Shown here: piece after piece, positions 17,371-25,286 of the stretch
Position numbering within the stretch: position 1 is the first letter of the stretch
How the letters are laid out: every line of letters begins with the position of its first letter
Assembly (NCBI GenBank): GCA_047974325.1
Contig: JBKECE010000183.1
Coordinates: 1 to 37,232 of the forward strand
Origin: QVMP01 sp047974325
GTDB lineage: Bacteria > Bacteroidota > Bacteroidia > Bacteroidales > Dysgonomonadaceae
Length of the DNA stretch: 37,232 nucleotides
Direction: 5' to 3'
Position numbers and translations under genes: made by a program
Notes under the pieces: model-generated
The model's input: the letters and a program-made list of their open reading frames with translations, nothing else
What the model was told of the DNA's origin: nothing
The model's database searches: none

Positions 17371-17715
17371 TTATCTTATTTTTTTATTTATACGAAAAAG
17401 AACATAGATCAATGTAAAAGCAATTAATGGACCCCAAAAACCACCAATGAAAACAGCTCCTTGCTCCGCTGCTCCGTTGTCGTCATTCGGATTATATCCT
17501 GTGCTTGTCTGATCTGTAGAAATGCCACTACTCATTGTATTGGTAGATGCATCGGCAAACGACTGTTCCCTGCCAATCGAAGAATTGACCAACTGATCTT
17601 TGGAGGCATCCCTCGAAATTCTATCGAATGTCGTAGCAGATGGCAATATTGCCGTAGGTGCTTCAGCAGACGAATTTGAAGCATATAGTATGTGGTTCGT
17701 ATATATATCTTTCAC
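17371..17715 (-). CDS. Small protein with C-terminal membrane segment, downstream of giant T9SS protein
   Basis: I do not recognise a named family. The frame starts at a GTG (17715) with an AAAGGA stretch 8 bases upstream, and gives 114 residues. It has a polar Ser/Thr/Asp-rich stretch (about 8-80), one membrane segment GGFWGPLIAFTLIYVLFRI, and a basic end NKKIR. There is no N-terminal signal peptide. It lies 18 bases after the giant gene and in the same frame, so it could also be reached by amber readthrough. An internal ATG would give 55 residues. The polar-motif/TM/basic C-terminus loosely resembles small proteins that accompany large secreted Bacteroidota proteins, an inference. Confidence 0.55.
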   Translation of the reverse strand: MKDIYTNHILYASNSSAEAPTAILPSATTFDRISRDASKDQLVNSSIGREQSFADASTNTMSSGISTDQTSTGYNPNDDNGAAEQGAVFIGGFWGPLIAFTLIYVLFRINKKIR

Positions 17716-17733
17716 GCCGTTTGTCCTTTTATT

Positions 17734-20700
17734 CTATATTATTACTTTAAAGATTTTGGTTTCTCCCAAAGTTTCGATTTTCACTAAATACACACCTTGT
17801 GAGACTGTGTAATAGTTGTTTATAGTGTATTCGAGGTTATTCACATTATCTTTATCAAAAACAACATGTCCTGTCGCATCATATAAGGTGATATGTTTCA
17901 AGAGTTTATTTGTAGATCGTATCAGTATACCATTTCTGGAATAAACATTGATTTCATTATATTCATCAGAATTACTATCAATAGAAGATCTTTTTGCATT
18001 GAAACGGATATAGAATCTATCTTCTATCGCCTGATCCGTATCTTTACTAAATGTGAATGATTTATCCTGACGCAAATCATATTCTTTATTCAACAGTTTG
18101 TCCATCAGCTTGATTTCTGAATAAGCAGTGAATGCATCAACTCCGTCAACAGAGAGTGTTGCTGTTCCTTTCTGACTGGTGCGGATACCGACCGGAATTG
18201 TGACATTATCAGTGTCGTCTCCAATGAGATTGATTTCTATAGCATCGGAATCGTTTGCTATTGTATATATTTCGGGTACACTTGCATCCGGTGAGAACAG
18301 TTTCTTAATATCTTCTCCCTCAAGATAGCTCAAAGATGCATTTTTGCGAACAACGATTATTGATTGACTGGTCACTTTATTCATTGCCAGATTTAGCCGA
18401 AGCAGATCATCTGGCTGTGCTGCATTTGATTTCATCCGACTGTTGACACTTCCCTGAGCCACTGAAATATTCTGGGGATTAAATGTCAGAGAGTTTCTAC
18501 CGGGTTTTGTTTCCACAAAGAACGATTGCATGGGAGCAATATATTGTGTCAGCGTGTTGTCTGTTGTAGTTGAAATTCCATTCAAACCTGTCCACAACTC
18601 GTTGTCGCTGCCAGTTATATATGCATAGAATTTGCTTCCGTCCCATATCCTGTAATAGCTATAAATATTTGTGGCATTGTCTTCTGCAAATTTGGCAAAA
18701 TTAATATGCGACATAAATGGATTGCCAACAATATTTGTCGATCCGGACACTACCGTTCTAGTGTCTATCCCTCCGGAATAAGATTCTTCAAAAATGAAGC
18801 GGAAACGATTGTCTTTCTGGCTTGCTGATAAATTTGCATGGCTGTTTATCCAACCTATACTATCAGGAATAGCAGCAACATTCCCTCTATTCAACGGTTC
18901 AGAAGCATTCAACCATTGCCCTGTATTTTTATCATGATAACTGTAAGACACATCATTGCCATTTGCCAGCCTTCTTGGAAATTTATACGGAGTTCCGGTA
19001 GGGAAGTTCGTGTCATCATAAGTCAGACCATTGCCCACTCCATTCAGCCACAAAGCAAAACCGCTACCCATAGGAAGAGATTCTTCCAATTTGGCAAAAG
19101 GAGTAGAAAAATTACCGATCACATAACCTGTACGTCCATCCGGATTACGGTTGTTCTGCATATTGAAATACATGATGTATGTTTTAGGCGAAATGGCATT
19201 AGACCAAGACATATCACCATGATAGTCGGCAGAATACATATAGCGAAGAGGTGCAGATGCCATATACCATCTGTTTCGGTCGGGTCTGAACTCCACAAAA
19301 GCTTTCCGATAGAGAAGTTTCTGAATCTGTCCGACTGATGCTCCATTCTTGAATGTTATATCACGGCAGGCATCGCCATCTATTAAGGTCGGATAGTTTG
19401 CTGCATTTTCAGGAATTTCAACATCTGTACACCAGAGAGGATATCCCGTTGCATTCCAGTTGAAGGTACTTTGCCAAGTGGTGTGATCTCCAAAGCTATT
19501 GCTCCCATTCCACTGAGCAAATGAAGGAGCCACATAAATATGCAATAACTGAGATTGTGCGGCTGAACTCAAACATACCGAATCTTTCTTAATGAAGTAT
19601 TCATTATCACCGGTTTTTCCGCTAAACGAAACTTGTTTTGTTGTGCTGTTCAACTGCGTGAACAAATAGCCCTTTGATCGATCTGTCTCATCCTTGCTTT
19701 CAAACAGATAATACTTATAAACATCCGTACTCGGAGATGTGATTTGTACCGTAACAGGGCATTTGGAACAAGATGCATCGTAAGTCACCGGTACATTTAC
19801 AGTCAAATTCTGCATTTTAACAACAAAAGGTCGTATAGAAAAACATCCACCGGACTCTGTTCCTCTGATATAATATGTGCCTGCTGTCACTTTATCCGGA
19901 CTCGTTACCGGACTCAATCCTAAAGAATCCGAATAATATGTATAGGTAAGCGTTGACAAGCTCTTGGGTACAGTTGTCAGATTGTAAGTATCCGACGGAC
20001 ACACATTCGCCGATGAATAGCTGAGTGTAAAAGACGTATTATTTGCTTTCTTTATTCTTAGCCCTACATCCCGTGTAGAAGCTCCACACTCGTTATTGCT
20101 GGTTACATGGATAACAAAACTGCCATCAGCCGTTATATTGTTCTTTACCCGAAGTATGATCTTATCAAGATATTTTCCTGTTTTACCGAGAATTTGGTCT
20201 GCATCATTGTACTCAAAATAAGAACTGTAAGAATTATCCCAATACCAATAATATCCGACAGCACCCGGCGAAGGCGTTATTGTCAACAACTGTTTTGTAT
20301 AATCACCGCAAGATGAACAAACGCAAATATCAGGAAATTGAGTTGTTGCAGTTGGTTGCGGACCATTTACCGATGTCACGATGGTACGGTTTACAGTTAC
20401 ATTTTCATTCCGGCACGGAGAATAAGCAGTGACTGCCACGCTGACAGGAGACTGCCCGTTGAATTTTATTTTTACGGAAGAGGATGCCGTGTCTCCTACA
20501 ATCTGATTTCCCGAGCCTACATTCCATGCATAGATCGTACTAGCAGGCAAAGGTATATCGGAAAGAACAGAATAAGTGTAGTAATTTTCATAGATACAAA
20601 CCTCGGAAGCACCTTCAATACGCACATTTCCGGCAAGAATAGCCTCTGGATTAAATTCTACCTGAAAAGGTTGATTCATGGTAATCTTATTACTTCCCGT

Positions 20701-22737
20701 TTCGGAAGACACCAAGGTATAATTCGTTGTTTTATTGATTCTCTGGGGTAAATAATAATGAGTGCTGTCTTTGACTGTCACAGATGTTAGTTCTCCATCT
20801 TCCCTGCGATATTCAAATTTCCACTCATTGTTGACCATTGTTCCATAAAATGAAACTTTCAGTAAAAAATCGGCATAAGTGGCTTCGGAACACACACTCA
20901 ATGGAGAGGTAATCCGAACGTATGGAATGCTGGAGCTGCACGTAGTCAGCACCAAGAAGCAAGATGCATTGTCGAATGCAGACATTTCTTTAGCCACAAC
21001 CAGTCTGAAATCACTATTTGCATATTCGTAACTGAAATTATAATCACTGTATAATTCTCCCGAGCTATTGATCACCGTACTCAACAAGGCCGGTTTTTCG
21101 TCCATATTTACCCATGCATCAGTTCCCTTTTCGGCCCTTTGCCATCGGTAATAATAAGGAACAGTAAGATTTCCTTCCACTTTTGCTTTCAACCTGATTT
21201 TACCTGACGGTACATCATTTCCATATTGCACTGAAGAGCTAATCCCTTTGAGCGGTGTGTAAACATAGAACTGAATATCGTCGATAGCCAAGTCGTTACC
21301 AGCTCCACCCTCGCCTCTATTTCTGAGGACTACAAATACATTATCCCGGGTTTCGGGCATCGTACAATACAATTTATAATTTCGCCAAACCATATAATCG
21401 GAATAAAATCCGGGAATATCACCGGTGTATCCCATATATAAAAGTTTCACTCCATTATACGTGCTACCAGCCGTGAAAGCATTTGCCTGACTTGCCGTAA
21501 AGCTCTCACCAGGATCAGATTCCCAGATTTCATACTGCACATTGATAGGCACATTATTGGCAGCACCCAATGGACTCAATATATTAGCCAACCAAAATGA
21601 GAATATGAAATCGGAACCATTACATAGTCCATTCACTTGCCGTTTATAAAACACTCCGGGTGTGAAAGCTGCATTAACAACCAGCATCAACCCATTGTGA
21701 TAAGTTCCATCGGTGTCACCTGTATGGTCATAAGGATTCTGGGTGTCAGTGCTTTGCCCATACCATGCATCATCTGTTCTGCCCGTACCAGCCTTCACAG
21801 ACAAAGCATACTCTCCATCAGCCAGACTGGGACCCGACGTTCCACATGATGGGCTGGATGCAAATCCTCTGAATGTATATGCACTACCAATAGATCCACG
21901 AGTAGATTGCAGCTCGCCTCTATAATAATTATATCTTGCAGGAAGAGCACAACTAGAGTTTCCGTAGCGACTATCAGTCCATGTTGTTGGAGCAGTACCG
22001 AAAGTTTCCGCAAATTTAAGTGTCCCCACAGTGGGAGCAGCAATAACATTCAGTGTGAGGCTTCCGATGCCTCCACCAAGAGTCAAATTATAAGTACCTG
22101 TAGTTGTATATATCGATGAAGATGTTGTGATCGAAAAAGAAAGAGAAAGAGAGTCCCGTTCAAAATGAGCCGATATACCCGTTGCTCCGGAAACAGCCAC
22201 ATCTGCATTGGCCATACCCCTGTTTATATTCTGATAAGGTATAATAAAACGTGCTGTCCCTTGCGGGATTGTCAACACATTTCTGCTTAATTGTATTCTT
22301 GAAGCGTCTGTGGAACTTGATGTCACTACATACAGGCGAAAACTAACTGTGCTACCACTGGTTTGCTTGAGTGTGATCGTTCTGGACGAACCATTATTTG
22401 TACTATAACCAGAAGTACCTGTGATCCTGATAATTTTACTGCTACCACTAGTAATTACCTGTGCAGTCAGAGCAGTACCGGAAGATGGCGTGGCGGATAT
22501 AGTTTCACTTCCAGAAAAGGAATCTGTTTTTATATCAAAAGTATTAGTTCCCTGAATGATAGAATATTCACACGAATTGTTTGTAGTGCCTCCGTAATGA
22601 ATTGTAAATGTAGCATGCGCCGAAGCTACGGAACAAAGTATATATACAACAAGTATCGCTGCCTTTTTTATTCCTGCAAAATTTATGAAAGACGGATAAG
22701 GAATCCTTTCGTCATAACGGTGTTTCTTTTTCTCCAT
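17734..22737 (-). CDS. Giant secreted multidomain protein with T9SS type A-like sorting domain
   Basis: About 1667 residues from the ATG at 22737. A TTG 11 codons upstream overlaps the -7 box and is rejected. An N-terminal hydrophobic export signal (AAILVVYILCSVASAHA) follows a basic stretch. Ser/Thr-rich Ig- or BACON-like domains come next (to about 230). A jelly-roll/MAM-like domain at about 235-500 has FIFSFWLANI and FVVLRNRGEGGAGNDLAIDDIQFYV. Several PKD/Ig-like domains follow (for example TIYAWNVGSGNQIVGDTASSSVKIKFNG). Then comes a large region with SNIVGNPFMSHINF, seen in Bacteroidota surface proteins. The last ~75 residues (NVYSRNGILIRSTN...LYDATGHVVF...GVYLVKIETLGETKIFKVII) form a T9SS type A-like tail. 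Likely a cell-surface or secreted adhesin; no catalytic motif recognised. Confidence 0.82.
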   Translation of the reverse strand: MEKKKHRYDERIPYPSFINFAGIKKAAILVVYILCSVASAHATFTIHYGGTTNNSCEYSIIQGTNTFDIKTDSFSGSETISATPSSGTALTAQVITSGSSKIIRITGTSGYSTNNGSSRTITLKQTSGSTVSFRLYVVTSSSTDASRIQLSRNVLTIPQGTARFIIPYQNINRGMANADVAVSGATGISAHFERDSLSLSFSITTSSSIYTTTGTYNLTLGGGIGSLTLNVIAAPTVGTLKFAETFGTAPTTWTDSRYGNSSCALPARYNYYRGELQSTRGSIGSAYTFRGFASSPSCGTSGPSLADGEYALSVKAGTGRTDDAWYGQSTDTQNPYDHTGDTDGTYHNGLMLVVNAAFTPGVFYKRQVNGLCNGSDFIFSFWLANILSPLGAANNVPINVQYEIWESDPGESFTASQANAFTAGSTYNGVKLLYMGYTGDIPGFYSDYMVWRNYKLYCTMPETRDNVFVVLRNRGEGGAGNDLAIDDIQFYVYTPLKGISSSVQYGNDVPSGKIRLKAKVEGNLTVPYYYRWQRAEKGTDAWVNMDEKPALLSTVINSSGELYSDYNFSYEYANSDFRLVVAKEMSAFDNASCFLVLTTCSSSIPYVRITSPLSVCSEATYADFLLKVSFYGTMVNNEWKFEYRREDGELTSVTVKDSTHYYLPQRINKTTNYTLVSSETGSNKITMNQPFQVEFNPEAILAGNVRIEGASEVCIYENYYTYSVLSDIPLPASTIYAWNVGSGNQIVGDTASSSVKIKFNGQSPVSVAVTAYSPCRNENVTVNRTIVTSVNGPQPTATTQFPDICVCSSCGDYTKQLLTITPSPGAVGYYWYWDNSYSSYFEYNDADQILGKTGKYLDKIILRVKNNITADGSFVIHVTSNNECGASTRDVGLRIKKANNTSFTLSYSSANVCPSDTYNLTTVPKSLSTLTYTYYSDSLGLSPVTSPDKVTAGTYYIRGTESGGCFSIRPFVVKMQNLTVNVPVTYDASCSKCPVTVQITSPSTDVYKYYLFESKDETDRSKGYLFTQLNSTTKQVSFSGKTGDNEYFIKKDSVCLSSAAQSQLLHIYVAPSFAQWNGSNSFGDHTTWQSTFNWNATGYPLWCTDVEIPENAANYPTLIDGDACRDITFKNGASVGQIQKLLYRKAFVEFRPDRNRWYMASAPLRYMYSADYHGDMSWSNAISPKTYIMYFNMQNNRNPDGRTGYVIGNFSTPFAKLEESLPMGSGFALWLNGVGNGLTYDDTNFPTGTPYKFPRRLANGNDVSYSYHDKNTGQWLNASEPLNRGNVAAIPDSIGWINSHANLSASQKDNRFRFIFEESYSGGIDTRTVVSGSTNIVGNPFMSHINFAKFAEDNATNIYSYYRIWDGSKFYAYITGSDNELWTGLNGISTTTDNTLTQYIAPMQSFFVETKPGRNSLTFNPQNISVAQGSVNSRMKSNAAQPDDLLRLNLAMNKVTSQSIIVVRKNASLSYLEGEDIKKLFSPDASVPEIYTIANDSDAIEINLIGDDTDNVTIPVGIRTSQKGTATLSVDGVDAFTAYSEIKLMDKLLNKEYDLRQDKSFTFSKDTDQAIEDRFYIRFNAKRSSIDSNSDEYNEINVYSRNGILIRSTNKLLKHITLYDATGHVVFDKDNVNNLEYTINNYYTVSQGVYLVKIETLGETKIFKVII

Positions 22738-22767
22738 ATTGATTATAATAACCCAAAATAAACGACA

Positions 22768-22775
22768 CAAAAGTA
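22768..22775 (-). promoter_or_regulatory. TAnnTTTG element of the giant secreted protein gene
   Basis: Minus strand reads TACTTTTG at 22775-22768, with transcription expected near 22761, 24 bases before the ATG at 22737. The -33 region falls in the inverted repeat at 22797-22841, so a protein bound there could block RNA polymerase. Confidence 0.55.
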
Positions 22776-22796
22776 TATGCCGGAACCTTTAAATTA

Positions 22797-22841
22797 TGTC
22801 CCAAATTATGGGCGCGACAGTCATTCCCATAATTTGGGACA
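22797..22841. repeat. Perfect 16-bp inverted repeat (operator-like)
   Basis: TGTCCCAAATTATGGG (22797-22812) and CCCATAATTTGGGACA (22826-22841), separated by 13 bases. Each arm also contains a near-palindromic 13-mer CCC-N7-GGG, and AAATTATG occurs once more at 22791-22798. The repeat lies directly upstream of the giant gene's -7 box. There is no T-run, so an operator fits better than a terminator. Confidence 0.7.
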
Positions 22842-22850
22842 ATAAATAAA

Positions 22851-22911
22851 CCTCGCAAGCATCAATATGCACGTTTCTCAAACAGAAAACGACATCATCT
22901 CTCTTGCGAGG
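22851..22911 (-). ncRNA. Structured hairpin element downstream of the small HTH gene
   Basis: Outer stem CCTCGCAAG / CTTGCGAGG (22851-22859 with 22903-22911, 9 bp, perfect) encloses an inner hairpin CGTTTCT / AGAAAACG (22872-22878 with 22884-22891, one bulge, loop CAAAC). Read on the minus strand it follows the HTH gene and ends before TTTATTTATT. It could be an elaborate terminator or a structured 3' RNA; no known family is recognised. Confidence 0.45.
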
Positions 22912-22930
22912 ATTCAAATTAACCTAGCCT

Positions 22931-23137
22931 TCATATTGTAATACTTGTTTCTCTATTTACTATTGCCAACATATCAATGGCATCCGCCACTATCTTCCGT
23001 GCCAATACGGTTTTTTGTTCACGGCTCTCTTCTTTCAAAACCTTACGCACATAGTCGGGCGTACAACCATGCTTATTTGCTATAGCCGACAATTTCAGTT
23101 TACACAATTCATCTGCTGTAAATTTTTTTGTTCGCAT
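22931..23137 (-). CDS. Small HTH-like protein, divergent from S24 repressor
   Basis: A 68-residue protein from an ATG at 23137; a TTG two codons upstream is less likely. The segment KLKLSAIANKHGCTPDYVRKVLKE at about residues 13-36 reads as a helix-turn-helix: a recognition helix after a G-C turn, resembling small Bacteroidales phage or mobile-element regulators. A basic and then hydrophobic second half follows. The divergent placement against an S24 repressor 117 bases away mirrors a cro/cI switch, which is inference. No family name recognised. Confidence 0.6.
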   Translation of the reverse strand: MRTKKFTADELCKLKLSAIANKHGCTPDYVRKVLKEESREQKTVLARKIVADAIDMLAIVNRETSITI

Positions 23138-23164
23138 TTTCAATACTTTTTATATATGATTTAC

Positions 23165-23172
23165 TACATTTG
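23165..23172 (+). promoter_or_regulatory. TAnnTTTG element of the S24 repressor gene
   Basis: TACATTTG on the plus strand. Transcription is expected near 23179, which places both operator-like palindromes (23198 and 23228) within the leader, as in autorepression. ATTTGT-N7-ACAAAT (23169-23186) forms a further inverted repeat over the box. Confidence 0.5.
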
Positions 23173-23197
23173 TCATAAATACAAATACAAAATAATA

Positions 23198-23240
23198 CAG
23201 AATTCCTGAAATAAACAAGCTAAAATACAGATTTTCTGAA
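23198..23240 (+). promoter_or_regulatory. Two operator-like palindromes 30 bp apart
   Basis: CAGAATTCCTGAAATAA starting at 23198 and CAGATTTTCTGAAATAA starting at 23228 are near-identical direct repeats, each with a dyad CAGA-N3-TCTG-like core. The 30-bp spacing equals about three helical turns. A third, near-perfect version, TTCAGAAATTCTGAA, lies at 23374-23388 inside the repressor gene. Probable binding sites for the S24 repressor. Confidence 0.55.
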
Positions 23241-23254
23241 ATAATTTTATATGA

Positions 23255-24109
23255 ATGGATAAGATCACTATAAACAGGCGATTTATAGACTCAGTAAGTA
23301 ATATAATAAAAGCTAACCCTGCAGTAAACAAGAGTATTATTGCAGAATCGCTAGGTATTAGCAAAAGTAAATTTTCAGAAATTCTGAATTTTAGAATGAA
23401 TGCTAATATTGATTTAATTGCAAAATTCTGTACTGTTTATAATGTGGATGCAAATTGGCTGCTGACAGGTAATAGCTACATACCTAAGTTCAAATTTGAA
23501 GATGAGATTGTATCGGCCAAAAATTCAAGAAGCACAACCCGGATGAACCTTCGCAAACATCTTCTCAAAACAATTCCAGAAACGATGGAGTACTATCCAT
23601 ACAATGCTGACGTTGTCTCCATTCCTATAGTCGAAATATCAGCATCAGCCAACACAGAATTTTTCAATGCTGAATGCCTTGACCGACTTGGCGAGATAGA
23701 ATTTCCAACATCCATGTTGAAAAAAAAACACGGAAATTATTATTGCGGGCATGTGCATGGAGAATCTATGGCTCCCACACTTTTGCATCAGGATTATATC
23801 ATATTATTACTGATCAATCCTGAAGAATGGATAAATATAAAGAACGATCACCTCTATTTTATTGTAGACCGTTGGGGAACGTCTTATATCAAACGTATTC
23901 AGAATAAATTCAGCGATCAAAACAAACTTGTGTGCACATCTGACAATGTGGATAAAAAGAATTTTCTCGATTTCGAAATATCAGCAGAAGACATAGCCAA
24001 TGTATATCACATCGAGTGGCGTTTCACCCAAAATCTGACTAACGATAATGAAACCCTTCTCCAAAAAATTAACGATCGGATCGATAATTTAGAGAAAAGG
24101 CTGCGGTAA
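23255..24109 (+). CDS. XRE-family/S24 peptidase-domain repressor (phage CI/LexA-like)
   Basis: A 284-residue two-domain regulator. An N-terminal HTH (about 20-46, NKSIIAESLGISKSKFSEILN) precedes the XRE-type tail NANWLLTG-like sequence (VDANWLLTGNS, 65-73). The C-terminal S24 domain has HGESMAPTL with nucleophile S171 and the Lys general base in SYIKRI (K213). The usual Ala-Gly cleavage site appears as ASAN (130-133), so self-cleavage may be weakened or lost. A short heptad-like end (LLQKINDRIDNLEKRL) suggests extra oligomerisation. No phage structural gene or integrase is in the window, so it may be a phage remnant or a domesticated regulator. Confidence 0.88.
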   Translation: MDKITINRRFIDSVSNIIKANPAVNKSIIAESLGISKSKFSEILNFRMNANIDLIAKFCTVYNVDANWLLTGNSYIPKFKFEDEIVSAKNSRSTTRMNLRKHLLKTIPETMEYYPYNADVVSIPIVEISASANTEFFNAECLDRLGEIEFPTSMLKKKHGNYYCGHVHGESMAPTLLHQDYIILLLINPEEWINIKNDHLYFIVDRWGTSYIKRIQNKFSDQNKLVCTSDNVDKKNFLDFEISAEDIANVYHIEWRFTQNLTNDNETLLQKINDRIDNLEKRLR

Positions 24110-24168
24110 TAGCAAAGCTGACCACCCAATTATCAAAAAGAAATATAAGATCTTGGAAAGAGACAATT

Positions 24169-25278
24169 CTATCTGTATTGATTTTCCTCAATGTATTTGG
24201 ACGGAGAACATCCTTTCAATAAGCCGAAATTTCGGTAGAAAGAAGATCTGGATTCAAAGCCGCTCAACTCGGCTATTTCATCCATATTTTTCAAAGAATA
24301 GTTGGCTTGCTCCAGCAAAGAACAGGCATATTCTATTCGTCTTGCATTGATCAGTTTGGCATAACTCAAACCGTATTCTTTACTAAAAATCTGGGAAAGA
24401 TGATGCTTCGGTATTTTAAGTTCTTGCGAAACGTCATCCAAAGTCAATTGCGCATTCAGATAAGGTTTGGTATCGAGATATACATCTATGCGCGACAAAT
24501 ATTCGTCCATCAGATCGTCCCGTATCGGAGTTTTTTGATAAGAATCTCCCGAGTGTTGTTTTTTTAAATACTCATCTTCATTTTTTCTTCTTGGAAGCGA
24601 TATATTATTTTTTTCGGAAAACTTGCCGTCTATCCTTTGAATGAGGAGTATATAAACAAATAAAATAGCTCCAAGCATCCCTGAGAAGATAATAAACTCT
24701 GAATTCGTGGATGAAGTCATTTCTGCCCCTTTAAAAACCTTCGTAAAAGCCATGAAAATCATAAACATCGCAAGAGTAAACATGATCACAATGGCTCCGA
24801 TCAGCGGAAACACTTGGTTGTCGCTTGAGGTATTCTCCATGCGCTTGTTACTAAACAAAGCCCATAAAGTATAACTGATCCATGACAAAGACATCAATCC
24901 ATAAAGAACACTATAGTAGTTCACAGAATAATCTAACCTGAAACGTTCCCAGATCAGAAAGACGGCATACATTGGAATTCCAGCTAAAAAAGGAATCGCA
25001 TGAAGCAAGATATGACCTCGAGACAAGGTATATCCCCTCAGTGTCTTTGTCACAAAATAGAGTAACGGCCCATACAACAAACCGAATGGTGCAGCTTTGT
25101 CAATATAAATATAAGAAAACGGAAACAATCTCACCGTGACTGCATGAAGCGAGTGAACTGCAATATAGAACAATAAAAACAAAAGAATCTTATCAAATTG
25201 ATTTTCCAAACCAATTACCAAACAAAGATGAATGCAAATACCTGTCAGAATTATTATGGCTATGAACAAATAAAACAT
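24169..25278 (-). CDS. Membrane-embedded AraC-family regulator (1)
   Basis: A 369-residue protein. About seven hydrophobic segments cover residues 1-215 (for example FYLFIAIIILTGICIHLCLVIG and VFPLIGAIVIMFTLAMFMIFMAF). After a charged linker comes a complete AraC-type double HTH (about 265-365), with LTLDDVSQELKIPKHHLSQIFSKEYGLSYAKLINARRIEYACSLL and MDEIAELSGFESRSSFYRNFGLLKGCSPSKYIEE. The DNA-binding domain is therefore tethered to the inner membrane, a form seen in Bacteroidota. It follows a related gene after only 8 bases, so the two are likely co-transcribed and may form a pair. Signal unknown. Confidence 0.88.
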   Translation of the reverse strand: MFYLFIAIIILTGICIHLCLVIGLENQFDKILLFLLFYIAVHSLHAVTVRLFPFSYIYIDKAAPFGLLYGPLLYFVTKTLRGYTLSRGHILLHAIPFLAGIPMYAVFLIWERFRLDYSVNYYSVLYGLMSLSWISYTLWALFSNKRMENTSSDNQVFPLIGAIVIMFTLAMFMIFMAFTKVFKGAEMTSSTNSEFIIFSGMLGAILFVYILLIQRIDGKFSEKNNISLPRRKNEDEYLKKQHSGDSYQKTPIRDDLMDEYLSRIDVYLDTKPYLNAQLTLDDVSQELKIPKHHLSQIFSKEYGLSYAKLINARRIEYACSLLEQANYSLKNMDEIAELSGFESRSSFYRNFGLLKGCSPSKYIEENQYR

Positions 25279-25286
25279 TTGTAGTG

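Noticed and set aside
22738..22770. TTG start for the giant secreted protein, 11 codons upstream of the ATG
   Set aside because: The TTG overlaps the TACTTTTG -7 box, so it would not be in the transcript. The ATG at 22737 is also followed by the export signal.
22851..24109. Complete prophage or integrative element around the S24 repressor
   Set aside because: No integrase, excisionase, terminase, portal or attachment-site duplication is visible and the flanks are ordinary host genes.
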